Assembly: GCA_045646865.1 (NCBI GenBank)
Contig: JAZRLM010000007.1
Span: 120,025-184,024 of the forward strand
Reading direction: 5' to 3'
Origin: SIG440 sp045646865
GTDB lineage: Bacteria; Bacillota; Clostridia; Monoglobales; Monoglobaceae
DNA: 64,000 nucleotides
Shown piece after piece: positions 16,210 through 25,225 of the stretch (position 1 is its first letter; every line of letters starts with the position of its first letter). Position numbers and translations under genes: made by a program. The notes beneath the pieces are model-generated. The model was not told the DNA's origin, searched no databases, and saw nothing but the letters and a program-made list of their open reading frames with translations.

Positions 16210-18138
16210 ATGGCACAAATCAAAGTATTGTCCCAGAATGTTGCTGACAAAATCGCCGCAGGCGAGGTTGCCGAAAGACCTTCGGCAGTTGTCAAGGAAC
16301 TTGTTGAAAACTCAATAGATGCCAGTGCTGACAGAATTACTGTTGAAATCAAAAAAGGCGGCATTACATACATATCCGTCGAGGATAACGGTAAGGGAAT
16401 TCCTTATGACGAGGTGGAGTATGCCTTTCTTCGTCATGCAACAAGCAAGCTGAGAGATATAGACGATTTATTTGAAATACAGACAATGGGCTTTCGTGGT
16501 GAGGCGCTGGCAAGTATTTGTGCGGTTTCTGACGTTACGGTTATTACCAAAGAAAAGGGTGCCATTGACGGCGCTCATGTGACGGTAAACCACGGAGTTG
16601 CATCAAAAAAAGAAACCGTGGCTTGCAACGAGGGTACAGTTATGATTGTTGAAAATCTTTTTGCATCCGTGCCTGCCAGAATGAAGTTTTTAAAGAAGGA
16701 TTCTACAGAAGCAGGCTATGTGGCAGATGTGCTCAGTCGTATTGCTCTATCTTCGCCCGAAATCGCTTTCAGATATATCTGTGACGGCAAGGAACAGTTT
16801 TCAACTTCCGGTGACGGAAATCTTAAAAATGCAATACTTAATATTTACGGCATTGACCATGCCAAGGGAGTTTTAGAGGTTGACCATACCGAGCAGGGAG
16901 TAACTGTTTCGGGCGTGGTTGGCAAGGCAGAGCTTGCCCGTGGTAACCGTACCCGACAGACCTTGTTTGTGAATGGCAGATATATAAAAAATCACGTTGT
17001 TTCAAAAATTGTTGAAGAAGCTTATCGAAATGTACTTATGACGGGCAAATTTCCGTTTTTTGTGCTGAATATTCAGCTTGCACCAAGTCTGGTTGATGTA
17101 AATGTTCATCCTGCAAAAACCGAGATTAAGTTTGCAAACGAAAAGGAAATATACGATATAGTTTATCACGGGGTAAAAAATGCAATATACCGCCGCCCTG
17201 AAATTCCGGTAAAAGAGCCGGAAGTAATCACAGAAAGGCCTGTATTTGAAACAAAACCAAATGTGACCCCTGCACAATCTGCAAAAGAGCCCGAAAGGGT
17301 TGACAGACAAACAGTCAGAGAATTCCTTAAAAATACAGTTCCCGATAAATCGGGCAGATGGCTTAACTCGCCAAAGAGAGAAAATGTTTTTGATAACAGA
17401 AGAGAACAAATCAGCGAGATTTCGCAAAAAAGCAGTTTTGAGAAAATTCTCGCCTTGGATGTGGAAGCTATTCCGCAGAAGGCTGATGAGATTATTAAGG
17501 TAAATGAGAAACCGACGCAGTTGTCTGTGTTTGAAGAAGGCGTTCCTGAAGTTGCCGAGGCATCGGTGGTTGTGGGTCAGGTTTTCGACACTTATGTAGT
17601 GGTGCAAAAGGGCGATAAAATGTTTATGATAGACCAGCACGCCGCCCATGAAAGAAAGAGATTTGAAACCTTGAAGAACGATTACCGTGACCGTGGAGTT
17701 TCGGGTCAGATACTTCTGGCACCCATTGTTATGGATGTTGACAGCCGCGAGGTTGTAGTTGTTAAGGAGAATAAAGAAACTCTTGAAAATATGGGCTTTG
17801 ATATTGAAGAGTTTGGTCGTAATTCGGTGATTATCCGTCAGACCCCGTTAATTTCGGATGAGGAGGATATAAAGGAACTTGCAGTAGAGGTAATATCGAT
17901 ACTTAGTGACGGCAGACCGTCGGGACTTTTAAGCTTTGAAGAAAGGCTTCTTGATACTATTTCGTGCAAGTATGCCATCAAGGCCAATAAGAAACTCACA
18001 ATTATTGAAATGGAGAGCATAATACGGGATGTTGAGGAGCTTGAAAAATCGGGAATTACCACCTGTCCTCACGGAAGACCTATTAAGATAGAGTTTACAA
18101 AACGCGAGATTGAAAAAATGTTTAAGAGGATTGTTTAG
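16210..18138 (+). CDS. mutL: DNA mismatch repair endonuclease MutL
   Basis: 642 residues. The N-terminal GHKL ATPase has ELVENSIDA, DNGKGI and TMGFRGEAL. The C-terminal region has the latent endonuclease motif DQHAAHERKRFE (from about residue 475) and the zinc-site motif CPHGRP (from Cys619), so this MutL nicks DNA itself, as expected in organisms without MutH. A variable linker of about 110 residues separates the domains. It is co-transcribed with mutS (14-base gap) and miaA (3-base gap). Confidence 0.97.
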   Translation: MAQIKVLSQNVADKIAAGEVAERPSAVVKELVENSIDASADRITVEIKKGGITYISVEDNGKGIPYDEVEYAFLRHATSKLRDIDDLFEIQTMGFRGEALASICAVSDVTVITKEKGAIDGAHVTVNHGVASKKETVACNEGTVMIVENLFASVPARMKFLKKDSTEAGYVADVLSRIALSSPEIAFRYICDGKEQFSTSGDGNLKNAILNIYGIDHAKGVLEVDHTEQGVTVSGVVGKAELARGNRTRQTLFVNGRYIKNHVVSKIVEEAYRNVLMTGKFPFFVLNIQLAPSLVDVNVHPAKTEIKFANEKEIYDIVYHGVKNAIYRRPEIPVKEPEVITERPVFETKPNVTPAQSAKEPERVDRQTVREFLKNTVPDKSGRWLNSPKRENVFDNRREQISEISQKSSFEKILALDVEAIPQKADEIIKVNEKPTQLSVFEEGVPEVAEASVVVGQVFDTYVVVQKGDKMFMIDQHAAHERKRFETLKNDYRDRGVSGQILLAPIVMDVDSREVVVVKENKETLENMGFDIEEFGRNSVIIRQTPLISDEEDIKELAVEVISILSDGRPSGLLSFEERLLDTISCKYAIKANKKLTIIEMESIIRDVEELEKSGITTCPHGRPIKIEFTKREIEKMFKRIV

Positions 18139-18141
18139 CAT

Positions 18142-19062
18142 ATGCTGAAAAAAATTATAGCGGTTGCAGGGCCTACGGCTTCGGGCAAGACGGCGCTGGC
18201 AATAGAAATTGCCCGAGAATTTGACGGCGAGGTAGTATCCTGTGATTCTATGCAGATATACAAGTTTATGAATGTTGGAACGGCCAAGCCTGATAAGAAT
18301 GAGCTTAAGGCGGCTCGACACCATATGATTGATATTGTGCATCCAAGCGAAAAATGCAGCGTTGCTGACTTTGTGAGATTGGCAAGGGCATGCATTGATG
18401 ATATCATAAGGCGTGGCAAATTGCCTATAATTGCCGGCGGTACAGGTCTTTATATGGACAGCGTTCTTGAAAATATAGTCTTTGAGGATTTTGGCAGCGA
18501 CCCTGACTTTCGTGCTGAAATGCAAAAATTAGCGGACACAAACGGGGTTGAGGCAGTTCACAGACTGCTTGTGGATAAAGACCTCGAGGCGGCAGAAAGG
18601 ATTCACCCCAACAATGTAAGACGTGTTATACGTGCATTGGAGGTGTGTCACCTTGCCGGCAAAACTTTTACTCAGGTAAATCGTGAGTCAAGACGCGAGC
18701 CGGTGTATGACGCGTTGATTCTGGGCATTGATACAGAACGCGAGGTGCTTTATGACAGAATTAATAAACGTGTTGACAAAATGATGGAAAATGACTTGCT
18801 TAAAGAAGTAAAAGCCCTGAAGGATATGGGCATAGGTCGTGACACGACTGCTATGCAGGCAATCGGCTACAAAGAAATACTGGAATTTTTAGAAGGCAGA
18901 GCCACACTTGACGAGGCGGTTGAGAAAATCAAAATGGAAAGCCGCAGATATGCAAAAAGGCAGCTTACATGGTTCAGACGCAATGATAAAATTCAATGGG
19001 TGAGTACAGCAAAGCCCGATTATACGACGGTTGTTTTGGAGAAATGCAGAAATTTCTTGTAA
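18142..19062 (+). CDS. miaA: tRNA dimethylallyltransferase
   Basis: 306 residues. MiaA adds an isopentenyl group from dimethylallyl diphosphate to A37 of tRNAs reading UNN codons, making the substrate of MiaB encoded upstream. P-loop GPTASGKTALA is at about residues 9-19, followed by DSMQIYKFMNVGTAKP and the conserved GGTGLYMDSVL. Start ATG 18142 comes three bases after mutL. The mutS-mutL-miaA order is conserved in Firmicutes. Confidence 0.96.
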   Translation: MLKKIIAVAGPTASGKTALAIEIAREFDGEVVSCDSMQIYKFMNVGTAKPDKNELKAARHHMIDIVHPSEKCSVADFVRLARACIDDIIRRGKLPIIAGGTGLYMDSVLENIVFEDFGSDPDFRAEMQKLADTNGVEAVHRLLVDKDLEAAERIHPNNVRRVIRALEVCHLAGKTFTQVNRESRREPVYDALILGIDTEREVLYDRINKRVDKMMENDLLKEVKALKDMGIGRDTTAMQAIGYKEILEFLEGRATLDEAVEKIKMESRRYAKRQLTWFRRNDKIQWVSTAKPDYTTVVLEKCRNFL

Positions 19063-19086
19063 ATCTATAGAAATGGAGTTTTAAAG

Positions 19087-20367
19087 ATGAATAAAAGCAA
19101 AAAAGCGTCAAGGCAGGAACGAAGGGAAAAAAGAAAAAGCCGCAGAGGGTTTATTACATTTTTGCTGGGCTCCTTTGTGCTGTGCATTGCAGTTAATGCT
19201 GCTATGAGCTTTAATGACCGTCTTGAAACTATGATCATTCGTACCGGGACCGAGGAGGAGAGCATAGCAACCGAAGGATATTTGTTCAGGGAACAAACGG
19301 TTATACCGGCGCAGACGTCAGGATATCTCTACTGTGTAAAGGACGAGGAACAGCGTGTGAAAATAGGCGAAACGCTGGCATACATTTATAAAAATGAGAT
19401 AAATTCCACAGCGATGAGCGAACTTAAATCTATTGACAAAGAGATAGCAAAACTTGAGTCGGGTTCGCAAAAAAAGGATATTTACAGTAACGATACTGCA
19501 AAAATCGAGCAGAGTATAGCTGAAGAACTTGGTCGAATCTTTGATTTGGGATATCAGGGGCGTCTTGATGAGATTGAAATAATAAAAGATGAAGTAAACG
19601 GTTTGATTGAAGACAGAAGAATTATAGCCGGCGAGGCTCAGCCAAAGGATAATGTTCAGGAACTTGAGATGTTAAAACAGAAAAAAACAGCACTTGAGGC
19701 AGAACATAATATAGAAAGAGCATTGGTTCACGCACCTGCAACAGGTGCCTTTACGTCGAGAGTAGACGGACTGGAAGAAATGCTTGACCCTAAACAGCTT
19801 GAGGGAATAACTCCCGGATACCTAGCCTCTTTAAATGAAAAATCAGCAATGACAGAGTCAGAAAGTCGTGTAGAAAGCGGTTGGCCCATAGGTAAAATTG
19901 TGAATAATTTTATATGGAGTGTGGCGGCTCTCGTTCCTGTTGATATGGCTGAAGATATGACCGTGGGTGACTCGATTGATATCAGATTTCCCGATGTTGA
20001 TATTCGAACAATAAACGGGAAAGTTTCAAAAATCTCTTCCGAAGAAAAAGGATATGTGGTCGTTGTTGTGGAATCAAACAAATATATAGATAAAATTTAT
20101 TCCTCATCAAAGGTGAAGATAGAACTTATAAAGCATCATCACGAGGGATATAAAATACCGTCAAAAAGTATTCGTATAATTGATGGCAGAGCAGGGGTTT
20201 ATGTTATAAGAAACAACAGGGCGCGGTTTATGCCGGTGGAGATTATATACAACAGCAAAGAATGGGTTATTGCTGATGAAAAGTCTGATGAAAATTCATC
20301 TATAAAGCTGTATGATGAGTTGATTATTAGCGGAAAAGATTTATATGATAATAAGGTTGTGAGATAA
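19087..20367 (+). CDS. HlyD-like membrane-anchored protein in the sepF cluster
   Basis: 426 residues. A very basic N-terminus (1-20) precedes one membrane segment (about 21-41). The outside part looks like a membrane-fusion/adaptor protein: a split barrel-sandwich (TEGYLFREQTVIPA to GETLAYIYKNE, and later ALVHAPATGAFTSRVDG), a coiled-coil hairpin between the halves (about 105-205), and a C-terminal beta domain (IPSKSIRIIDGRAGVYVIRNN). No transporter gene adjoins it. The stop codon directly abuts yggS, and the gene is a regular neighbour of yggS-sepF in clostridia, so an envelope or division-linked role is plausible but unproven. Confidence 0.75.
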   Translation: MNKSKKASRQERREKRKSRRGFITFLLGSFVLCIAVNAAMSFNDRLETMIIRTGTEEESIATEGYLFREQTVIPAQTSGYLYCVKDEEQRVKIGETLAYIYKNEINSTAMSELKSIDKEIAKLESGSQKKDIYSNDTAKIEQSIAEELGRIFDLGYQGRLDEIEIIKDEVNGLIEDRRIIAGEAQPKDNVQELEMLKQKKTALEAEHNIERALVHAPATGAFTSRVDGLEEMLDPKQLEGITPGYLASLNEKSAMTESESRVESGWPIGKIVNNFIWSVAALVPVDMAEDMTVGDSIDIRFPDVDIRTINGKVSKISSEEKGYVVVVVESNKYIDKIYSSSKVKIELIKHHHEGYKIPSKSIRIIDGRAGVYVIRNNRARFMPVEIIYNSKEWVIADEKSDENSSIKLYDELIISGKDLYDNKVVR

Positions 20368-21063
20368 ATGTCTTATATAAAAGAAAATTTAAATAATGTA
20401 TGTGAGCAAATGAAAAAAACAGCCGTGGAGTGCGGCAGAAATGTATCAGATGTTCGGCTTGTAGCGGTTACCAAAACATATGGTGCCGACCTTATAAACG
20501 AGGCGATTGACTGCGGTGTTACCGACATAGGCGAAAACCGCGTTCAGGAGATTATGGAAAAGTATGATGCGGTTAAGCCTGTAAGATGGCATCTTATTGG
20601 ACACTTGCAAAAAAACAAAATTAAGTATATAATAGATAAGGTAGAACTTATTCATTCGGTTGACAGTTTTGAACTTGCTAAGGAAATTGACAAGCATGCA
20701 AAAAAGATTGACAAGGTGCAGAGAATTTTGTTGGAGGTTAATGTTTCCGGTGAGGAATCAAAGTTTGGTATTCGGCCTGAGGAGTGCGAGGACCTTTGCA
20801 AAAGGATAAGCGAACTTGAAAACGTAAAAGTCGAAGGACTTATGACCATTGCTCCCTTTGTTGATGATGAAAAAATTCTGAAAGATGTATTTTCGGGGTT
20901 GAAAAATCTGGCAAGTGATATAGGTGCAAAATCCCTCAAAAACGTTGATATGACAGAGCTTTCTATGGGAATGACGAACGATTTTTCCCTTGCAATAGAA
21001 TGCGGTTCTACAATTATTCGTGTGGGAACAGGGATTTTTGGAAAAAGGAACTATACAAAATGA
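20368..21063 (+). CDS. YggS-family PLP-binding homeostasis protein
   Basis: 231 residues, a single TIM-barrel protein that holds pyridoxal 5'-phosphate on a lysine (Lys36 in AVTKTYG). Other conserved blocks are IGENRVQE, WHLIGHLQ, SVDSFELA and the phosphate-binding MGMTNDFSLAIECGSTIIRVGTG region. Family members balance PLP and amino/keto-acid pools and have no known catalytic reaction. The gene starts on the base after the upstream stop and lies ahead of sepF, as in most Gram-positive bacteria. Confidence 0.95.
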   Translation: MSYIKENLNNVCEQMKKTAVECGRNVSDVRLVAVTKTYGADLINEAIDCGVTDIGENRVQEIMEKYDAVKPVRWHLIGHLQKNKIKYIIDKVELIHSVDSFELAKEIDKHAKKIDKVQRILLEVNVSGEESKFGIRPEECEDLCKRISELENVKVEGLMTIAPFVDDEKILKDVFSGLKNLASDIGAKSLKNVDMTELSMGMTNDFSLAIECGSTIIRVGTGIFGKRNYTK

Positions 21064-21071
21064 AAATTATG

Positions 21072-21080
21072 TGATATAAT
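21072..21080 (+). promoter_or_regulatory. Probable extended -10 promoter for sepF
   Basis: TGATATAAT (21072-21080) just after yggS gives an extended -10; the -35 region 17 bases upstream (TATACA) is poor. It would start transcription of the sepF-ylmH segment with a leader of about 75 bases. Confidence 0.4.
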
Positions 21081-21159
21081 ATTATGTAGTATATCATAAC
21101 GTGCGTAAAGTTTTGTAAATTATTAACCATTAATATATAAATTTTTGGAGGAAGATAAA

Positions 21160-21618
21160 ATGGGTATTGTAAACAAAATGCTGAACCTTATCGGATTCGA
21201 TACACAGGATGACGATTACGAAGAAGAACTGATTGAAAACAGCGAATTTTCAAACAGTACCGGATTCGAAGAAGAAGAGCTTGAATCCTTTGACGGAAGC
21301 AAACGCAACAAGGTTGTAAAGATACATACAACCGCACAGCTTAAGTTGGTTGTTATGCAGCCTGAAAGTTTTGAAGATGCAAGAGAGATTGCAAACCACC
21401 TTAAAAACAAAAAACCGGTTGTTATCAATCTTGAGGCTGTTGAACGTGCTGCCGCTCAGAGAATTGTTGATTTCTTAAGCGGTGCCGTTTATGCGCTTGA
21501 TGGAAATATTCAGAAGGTTGCAAACGGAATTTTCCTTATCGCTCCTTATAATGTTGGTATTATGGGCGATTTCAAGGATGAACTTCGCAGCAAGGGTATT
21601 TTCCCCTGGAATAACTAA
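21160..21618 (+). CDS. sepF: Cell division protein SepF
   Basis: 152 residues. SepF binds the FtsZ C-terminus and tethers FtsZ to the membrane, forming rings that set septum thickness. An N-terminal amphipathic helix (MGIVNKMLNLIGF) is the membrane anchor; an acidic linker follows, then the DUF552 core (VVMQPESFEDAREIANHLKN, VINLEAVERAAAQRIVDFLSG). ATG 21160 is chosen because TTGGAGGAAG directly precedes it. The last base of its stop is the first base of the next start (TAATG). Confidence 0.95.
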   Translation: MGIVNKMLNLIGFDTQDDDYEEELIENSEFSNSTGFEEEELESFDGSKRNKVVKIHTTAQLKLVVMQPESFEDAREIANHLKNKKPVVINLEAVERAAAQRIVDFLSGAVYALDGNIQKVANGIFLIAPYNVGIMGDFKDELRSKGIFPWNN

Positions 21619-22373
21619 TGACAAATAACACCGAAGAAAAACTTCTTATTGCACGAGCAGAGGACACCGTTACCTTGTGTGAAAGGCAGAATTGTATAAA
21701 GGCTACGGGTTTTCTTACTCCTACCGAAGCGGAGATTATAAGGCGTAATTTGAAAAAAACGTTGGTCGAGACATTATTTTACGGTGGCTATCCCGATGCA
21801 GAGCGCAGGATGTTTGTTGCGTTGCCTGATTATCTGACATGTGATGATGCAATGCAGCTTTTGTCGGTGATTGAAATTACTGGCAGAGATATTGCAGAGC
21901 TTAAGCATCCTGATTTTCTGGGAAGTCTTTTAGGATTGGGTATCAAGCGCGAGAAGTTGGGAGATATACTTACATTTGATGATAAATGCCTTGTTTTTGC
22001 AGAAGAAAATATTGCCGACTACATAGTGAAAAATCTTGACAAGGTGGGTCGCAAGGGTGTTAAGGTAAGATGCATACAGCCGAATGAAATTGAGATTCCC
22101 CCACCAAGAATGGAAGAAATATCCACAACGGTTTCGGCACTAAGGCTTGATGCTGTGGTTGCCGTGGCAATCCGAACTTCAAGGAATACAGCAGTCGAGA
22201 CATTAAGTGCAGGACGTGTGTTTGTTAACTGGATTCAGGAGGACAGTCCTTCCTTTAAAATTAAACCCGGGGATGTTTTTTCGGTGCGGGGCTATGGTCG
22301 CTTCAGACTTGGCGAAGATGTTCGGGAGACAAAAAAAGGCAGAGTTGCCATCTGCATATATAAAATGATATAA
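21618..22373 (+). CDS. YlmH-family S4-domain RNA-binding protein
   Basis: 251 residues. The N-terminal YlmH domain (PDAERRMFVALPDYL, HPDFLGSLLGLGIKREKLGDI) is followed by an S4 RNA-binding domain (about 180-245; RLDAVVAVAIRTSRN, VFVNW, GDVFSVRGYGRFRLGE). In Firmicutes, YlmH-family proteins have been linked to ribosome-associated quality control, binding 50S subunits carrying peptidyl-tRNA; its long-standing position in division clusters reflects synteny. Start ATG 21618 overlaps the sepF stop, so translation is coupled. Confidence 0.92.
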   Translation: MTNNTEEKLLIARAEDTVTLCERQNCIKATGFLTPTEAEIIRRNLKKTLVETLFYGGYPDAERRMFVALPDYLTCDDAMQLLSVIEITGRDIAELKHPDFLGSLLGLGIKREKLGDILTFDDKCLVFAEENIADYIVKNLDKVGRKGVKVRCIQPNEIEIPPPRMEEISTTVSALRLDAVVAVAIRTSRNTAVETLSAGRVFVNWIQEDSPSFKIKPGDVFSVRGYGRFRLGEDVRETKKGRVAICIYKMI

Positions 22374-22421
22374 ATTTTTTAGTATGGGCACGTGATGACG
22401 TGTGAAAATGGAGGAAATATT

Positions 22422-23072
22422 ATGTTGACACCATTAGAGATTGAAAACAGAAAATTTAAAAAAGAGATGGGCGGATACAGCAAGGTTGAAGTTGAAGAAT
22501 TTATGCGCGTAATTTCCGAGAACTACGAGCTTATTTACAAAGAAAATCTTGCTAACAAGGACAAAATCAATATGCTCTCAAATGCAATCAAGCAATACAA
22601 GAGTATGGAAGAAGCATTGCAAAATGCAATTCTTGTTGCTCAGAACGCAGGAGACGAGGTTGTCCAGAATGCAAAACGAAATGCTGAGAACATAATAAAG
22701 GATGCTGAGAACAAGGCAACACAGCTTCTTGCTGACGCAAGCCGCGAGGTTACTCGTGTTAGTTATGAATACGAGGAAATGCGCCGCAATGTTGAAGTGT
22801 TCAGAACAAGAATTATTTCATTACTCACATCCCAGCTTGAAATTGTTAAGGAATTCAGTATGCCTGTTGATAGGGAGATAGAAGGTCCGGCAAAGAAAAT
22901 CAAGCACAGCCCTATTGAAATCAGTGAGGAAACTGATATACAGCACTCAGAAGCTAAATCAACACTAAAACAGTTAGAGCAGATGACAATGGAGCTTCCT
23001 AAAATTGTTGTAAATGAAAAGGGCGAGTATGTAGCGGCTGAAGAACCGGCAGAAGACGCAAATGTGGAATAA
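22422..23072 (+). CDS. divIVA: DivIVA-family coiled-coil protein
   Basis: 216 residues. The N-terminal lipid-binding domain (LTPLEIENRKFKKEMGGYSKVEVEEFMRVI) is followed by coiled coil (about 35-160) and an acidic tail. DivIVA senses negative membrane curvature at poles and septa and recruits partners for division or chromosome anchoring. GGAGGA at 22411-22416 selects ATG 22422 over the in-frame ATG 22395 upstream. The place between ylmH and lspA is the conserved Gram-positive arrangement. Confidence 0.93.
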   Translation: MLTPLEIENRKFKKEMGGYSKVEVEEFMRVISENYELIYKENLANKDKINMLSNAIKQYKSMEEALQNAILVAQNAGDEVVQNAKRNAENIIKDAENKATQLLADASREVTRVSYEYEEMRRNVEVFRTRIISLLTSQLEIVKEFSMPVDREIEGPAKKIKHSPIEISEETDIQHSEAKSTLKQLEQMTMELPKIVVNEKGEYVAAEEPAEDANVE

Positions 23073-23126
23073 TTGACTTTATTACATAATCTGATATGAT
23101 TTTAACAGACTTACAGGTGAGAAAAA

Positions 23127-23603
23127 ATGATTTATTTTGTTGTTGGCGTTGTAATTTTGATTGCAGATTTACTGACAAAAATATGGGCACAGACACGTCT
23201 TCAGGATCTTGGAACAATACCATTAATTGAGGGCGTGTTTCATCTCACTTATGTTGAAAACCGTGGAGCAGCATTTGGCATTTTACAGAATCAGAGGGTG
23301 TTTTTTATACTGATTACTCTGGTATTTGCTGCTGCGGTTATTTATGTGATTTTTAAATATAAAAACCGTCCGGCAGTTCTTGATTTAGGTCTTTCGTTTA
23401 TGGCTGCCGGAGCTTTGGGAAATATGATTGACAGAATATGGCGGGGTTTTGTTGTGGATATGTTTGATTTCCGATTGATAGACTACCCTGTTTTTAATGT
23501 TGCTGATATTTTTGTGTGTGCAGGCGCAGGGTTATTGGCAATTTTTTTTATTTTCTTTGACGGAAAGGGAAAAAAGAGTGAAGATAACGGTAAAATCCAA
23601 TGA
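23127..23603 (+). CDS. lspA: Lipoprotein signal peptidase (SPase II)
   Basis: 158 residues with four membrane segments. This aspartic protease removes signal peptides from diacylglyceryl-modified prolipoproteins. The two catalytic aspartates are Asp102 in GNMIDRIWRG and Asp127 in FNVADIFV, and the conserved N-terminal region TYVENRGAAFGILQ is present. The 3' end overlaps rluD by 26 bases. Length is normal. Confidence 0.96.
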   Translation: MIYFVVGVVILIADLLTKIWAQTRLQDLGTIPLIEGVFHLTYVENRGAAFGILQNQRVFFILITLVFAAAVIYVIFKYKNRPAVLDLGLSFMAAGALGNMIDRIWRGFVVDMFDFRLIDYPVFNVADIFVCAGAGLLAIFFIFFDGKGKKSEDNGKIQ

Positions 23604-24492
23604 TACAGGAAAACGTCTGGATGTATTTCTGGCAGAGGGTCTTTCTGATTTGACGCGCTCCAGAATTCAAAAGCTGATTGAGGAAGAAAATATAAAAGTA
23701 AATGAAAAAACGGTACGGTCAAACTATAAATTGCGTGACCGTGATGAGATAAGTATTGAAATTCCTGACGCAAAGGAAACCGAGCTTGAAGCCGAGGAAA
23801 TCCCGCTTGATATAGTATACGAGGATGACTGTATGCTGGTTGTAAACAAGCCTCAGGGCATGGTGGTTCATCCGGCTGCAGGGAATTATAGCGGAACATT
23901 GGTTAATGCCCTTATGGCACATTGTGGCGACAGACTTTCGGGGATTAACGGCGAGATACGACCGGGAATTCTGCATCGTATCGATAAGGACACAAGCGGA
24001 CTTTTGATGGTTGCAAAGAATGATAAAGCTCATCTTGGTTTATCTGAACAGATAAAAGAGCACAGCCTGACCCGTGAATATCTGGCGTTGGTTCACGGAA
24101 GAATAAAAGAAGACAACGGCACCATTGATGCGCCTATTGGCCGCGATGAAAAAAACCGCAAAAAAATGACAATAACACAAAAGAACTCCAAAAATGCGGT
24201 TACGCATTTTTTTGTATTGGAGAGATTTGATAAATATACATTTATCAGATGCCGTCTTGAAACGGGCAGGACGCATCAGATAAGGGTTCATATGTCCAAG
24301 GGCGGCCATCCCATAGTGGGAGACCCGTTGTATGGGGTAAAAAAAGAGGAATTTAAGCTTAACGGACAACTGCTCCATGCACATATGATTGGCTATATTC
24401 ATCCCGAAACAGGAGAATATATGGAGTTCTCCTGTGAATTGCCCGAATACTTTGAAGGGGTCCTGGAAAAACTGAGGAGGAAGTCGCTGTGA
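23578..24492 (+). CDS. rluD: RluA/RluD-family 23S rRNA pseudouridine synthase
   Basis: 304 residues from GTG 23578, preceded by GGAAAGGG; it overlaps the end of lspA by 26 bases. An S4 domain (about 12-60; RLDVFLAEGLSDLTRSRIQKLI) precedes the catalytic domain with nucleophile Asp136 in LHRIDKDTSGLL and the conserved GRTHQIRVH near the end. RluD-type enzymes modify helix 69 of 23S rRNA; the exact site set here is an inference. The last four bases (GTGA) also hold the start of radC. Confidence 0.92.
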   Translation: MKITVKSNDTGKRLDVFLAEGLSDLTRSRIQKLIEEENIKVNEKTVRSNYKLRDRDEISIEIPDAKETELEAEEIPLDIVYEDDCMLVVNKPQGMVVHPAAGNYSGTLVNALMAHCGDRLSGINGEIRPGILHRIDKDTSGLLMVAKNDKAHLGLSEQIKEHSLTREYLALVHGRIKEDNGTIDAPIGRDEKNRKKMTITQKNSKNAVTHFFVLERFDKYTFIRCRLETGRTHQIRVHMSKGGHPIVGDPLYGVKKEEFKLNGQLLHAHMIGYIHPETGEYMEFSCELPEYFEGVLEKLRRKSL

Positions 24493-25199
24493 GTGTACAC
24501 GATAGACACAGAGAAAGGCTTGACAAAAAGGTTTGTGAAAACGGTCTGGAAATGCTTGAACCACACGAACAACTTGAGTACATTTTGTATGCCGTTATTC
24601 CACGTCAGGATACAAACAAAATGGCGCACGAATTGATTAGAAAATATAAGACTCTTGCAGGAGTGCTGCATGCAGACCCCGAGGAGTTAACAGAGACGGC
24701 GGGTATCGGAAGCAGATGCGCGATGTTTCTTGCCACCTTGCCGGCTATTCTGGGAGTTGTGGAGCGCAGTCTGACTCAGGACAAACCTATTGTTCTTGAT
24801 ACGCTTGAAAAAATTGTTGATTATGCGAAAAGCTACTTTTACGGCAAACTCAACGAGGAGGCGTATCTGCTTTGCCTCAACTCCACATACCGACTGATTG
24901 CAATCAACAGAATTTCAAGGGGTGCTCCTGATGAGACTTATATATATCCGGGCCAGGTGGTGCGTCAGGCTATTCGTGACAAAGCCTGCTCTGCAATATT
25001 AGTACACAATCATCCCTGTGGCGAGGCAAATCCGTCGTCGGGAGATGTTACATTGTCAAGAAATCTGGCAAGAGCATTCGAGGCGGTTGAAATTGAGTTC
25101 GGTGATAGTGTAATTATAGCGGAAAATGATTTTTTCAGTATGCGAGAAAAGGGTTATCTGGATAATCTTTATGAAAAGAATAACAGATTGGATAGATAA
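24489..25199 (+). CDS. radC: RadC-family JAB/MPN domain protein
   Basis: 236 residues, GTG start overlapping the rluD stop. The N-terminal helix-hairpin-helix-like part (AGVLHADPEELTETAGIGSRCA) is followed by a JAB/MPN metalloprotease-like domain with the JAMM pattern HNHPCGEANPSSGD (His173, His175, Asp186). The family was named for DNA repair, but that function is disputed; MPN enzymes are usually isopeptidases or nucleases. It stands immediately ahead of uvrB and uvrA. Confidence 0.92.
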   Translation: MSVHDRHRERLDKKVCENGLEMLEPHEQLEYILYAVIPRQDTNKMAHELIRKYKTLAGVLHADPEELTETAGIGSRCAMFLATLPAILGVVERSLTQDKPIVLDTLEKIVDYAKSYFYGKLNEEAYLLCLNSTYRLIAINRISRGAPDETYIYPGQVVRQAIRDKACSAILVHNHPCGEANPSSGDVTLSRNLARAFEAVEIEFGDSVIIAENDFFSMREKGYLDNLYEKNNRLDR

Positions 25200-25225
25200 T
25201 AAAAGAAGGATAAAGGGTGCAGCAA

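Noticed and set aside
17002..17649. Long minus-strand open frame of 215 codons inside mutL
   Set aside because: It is antisense to a well-conserved gene, shows no family features, and has no ribosome site; codon-structure of mutL explains it.
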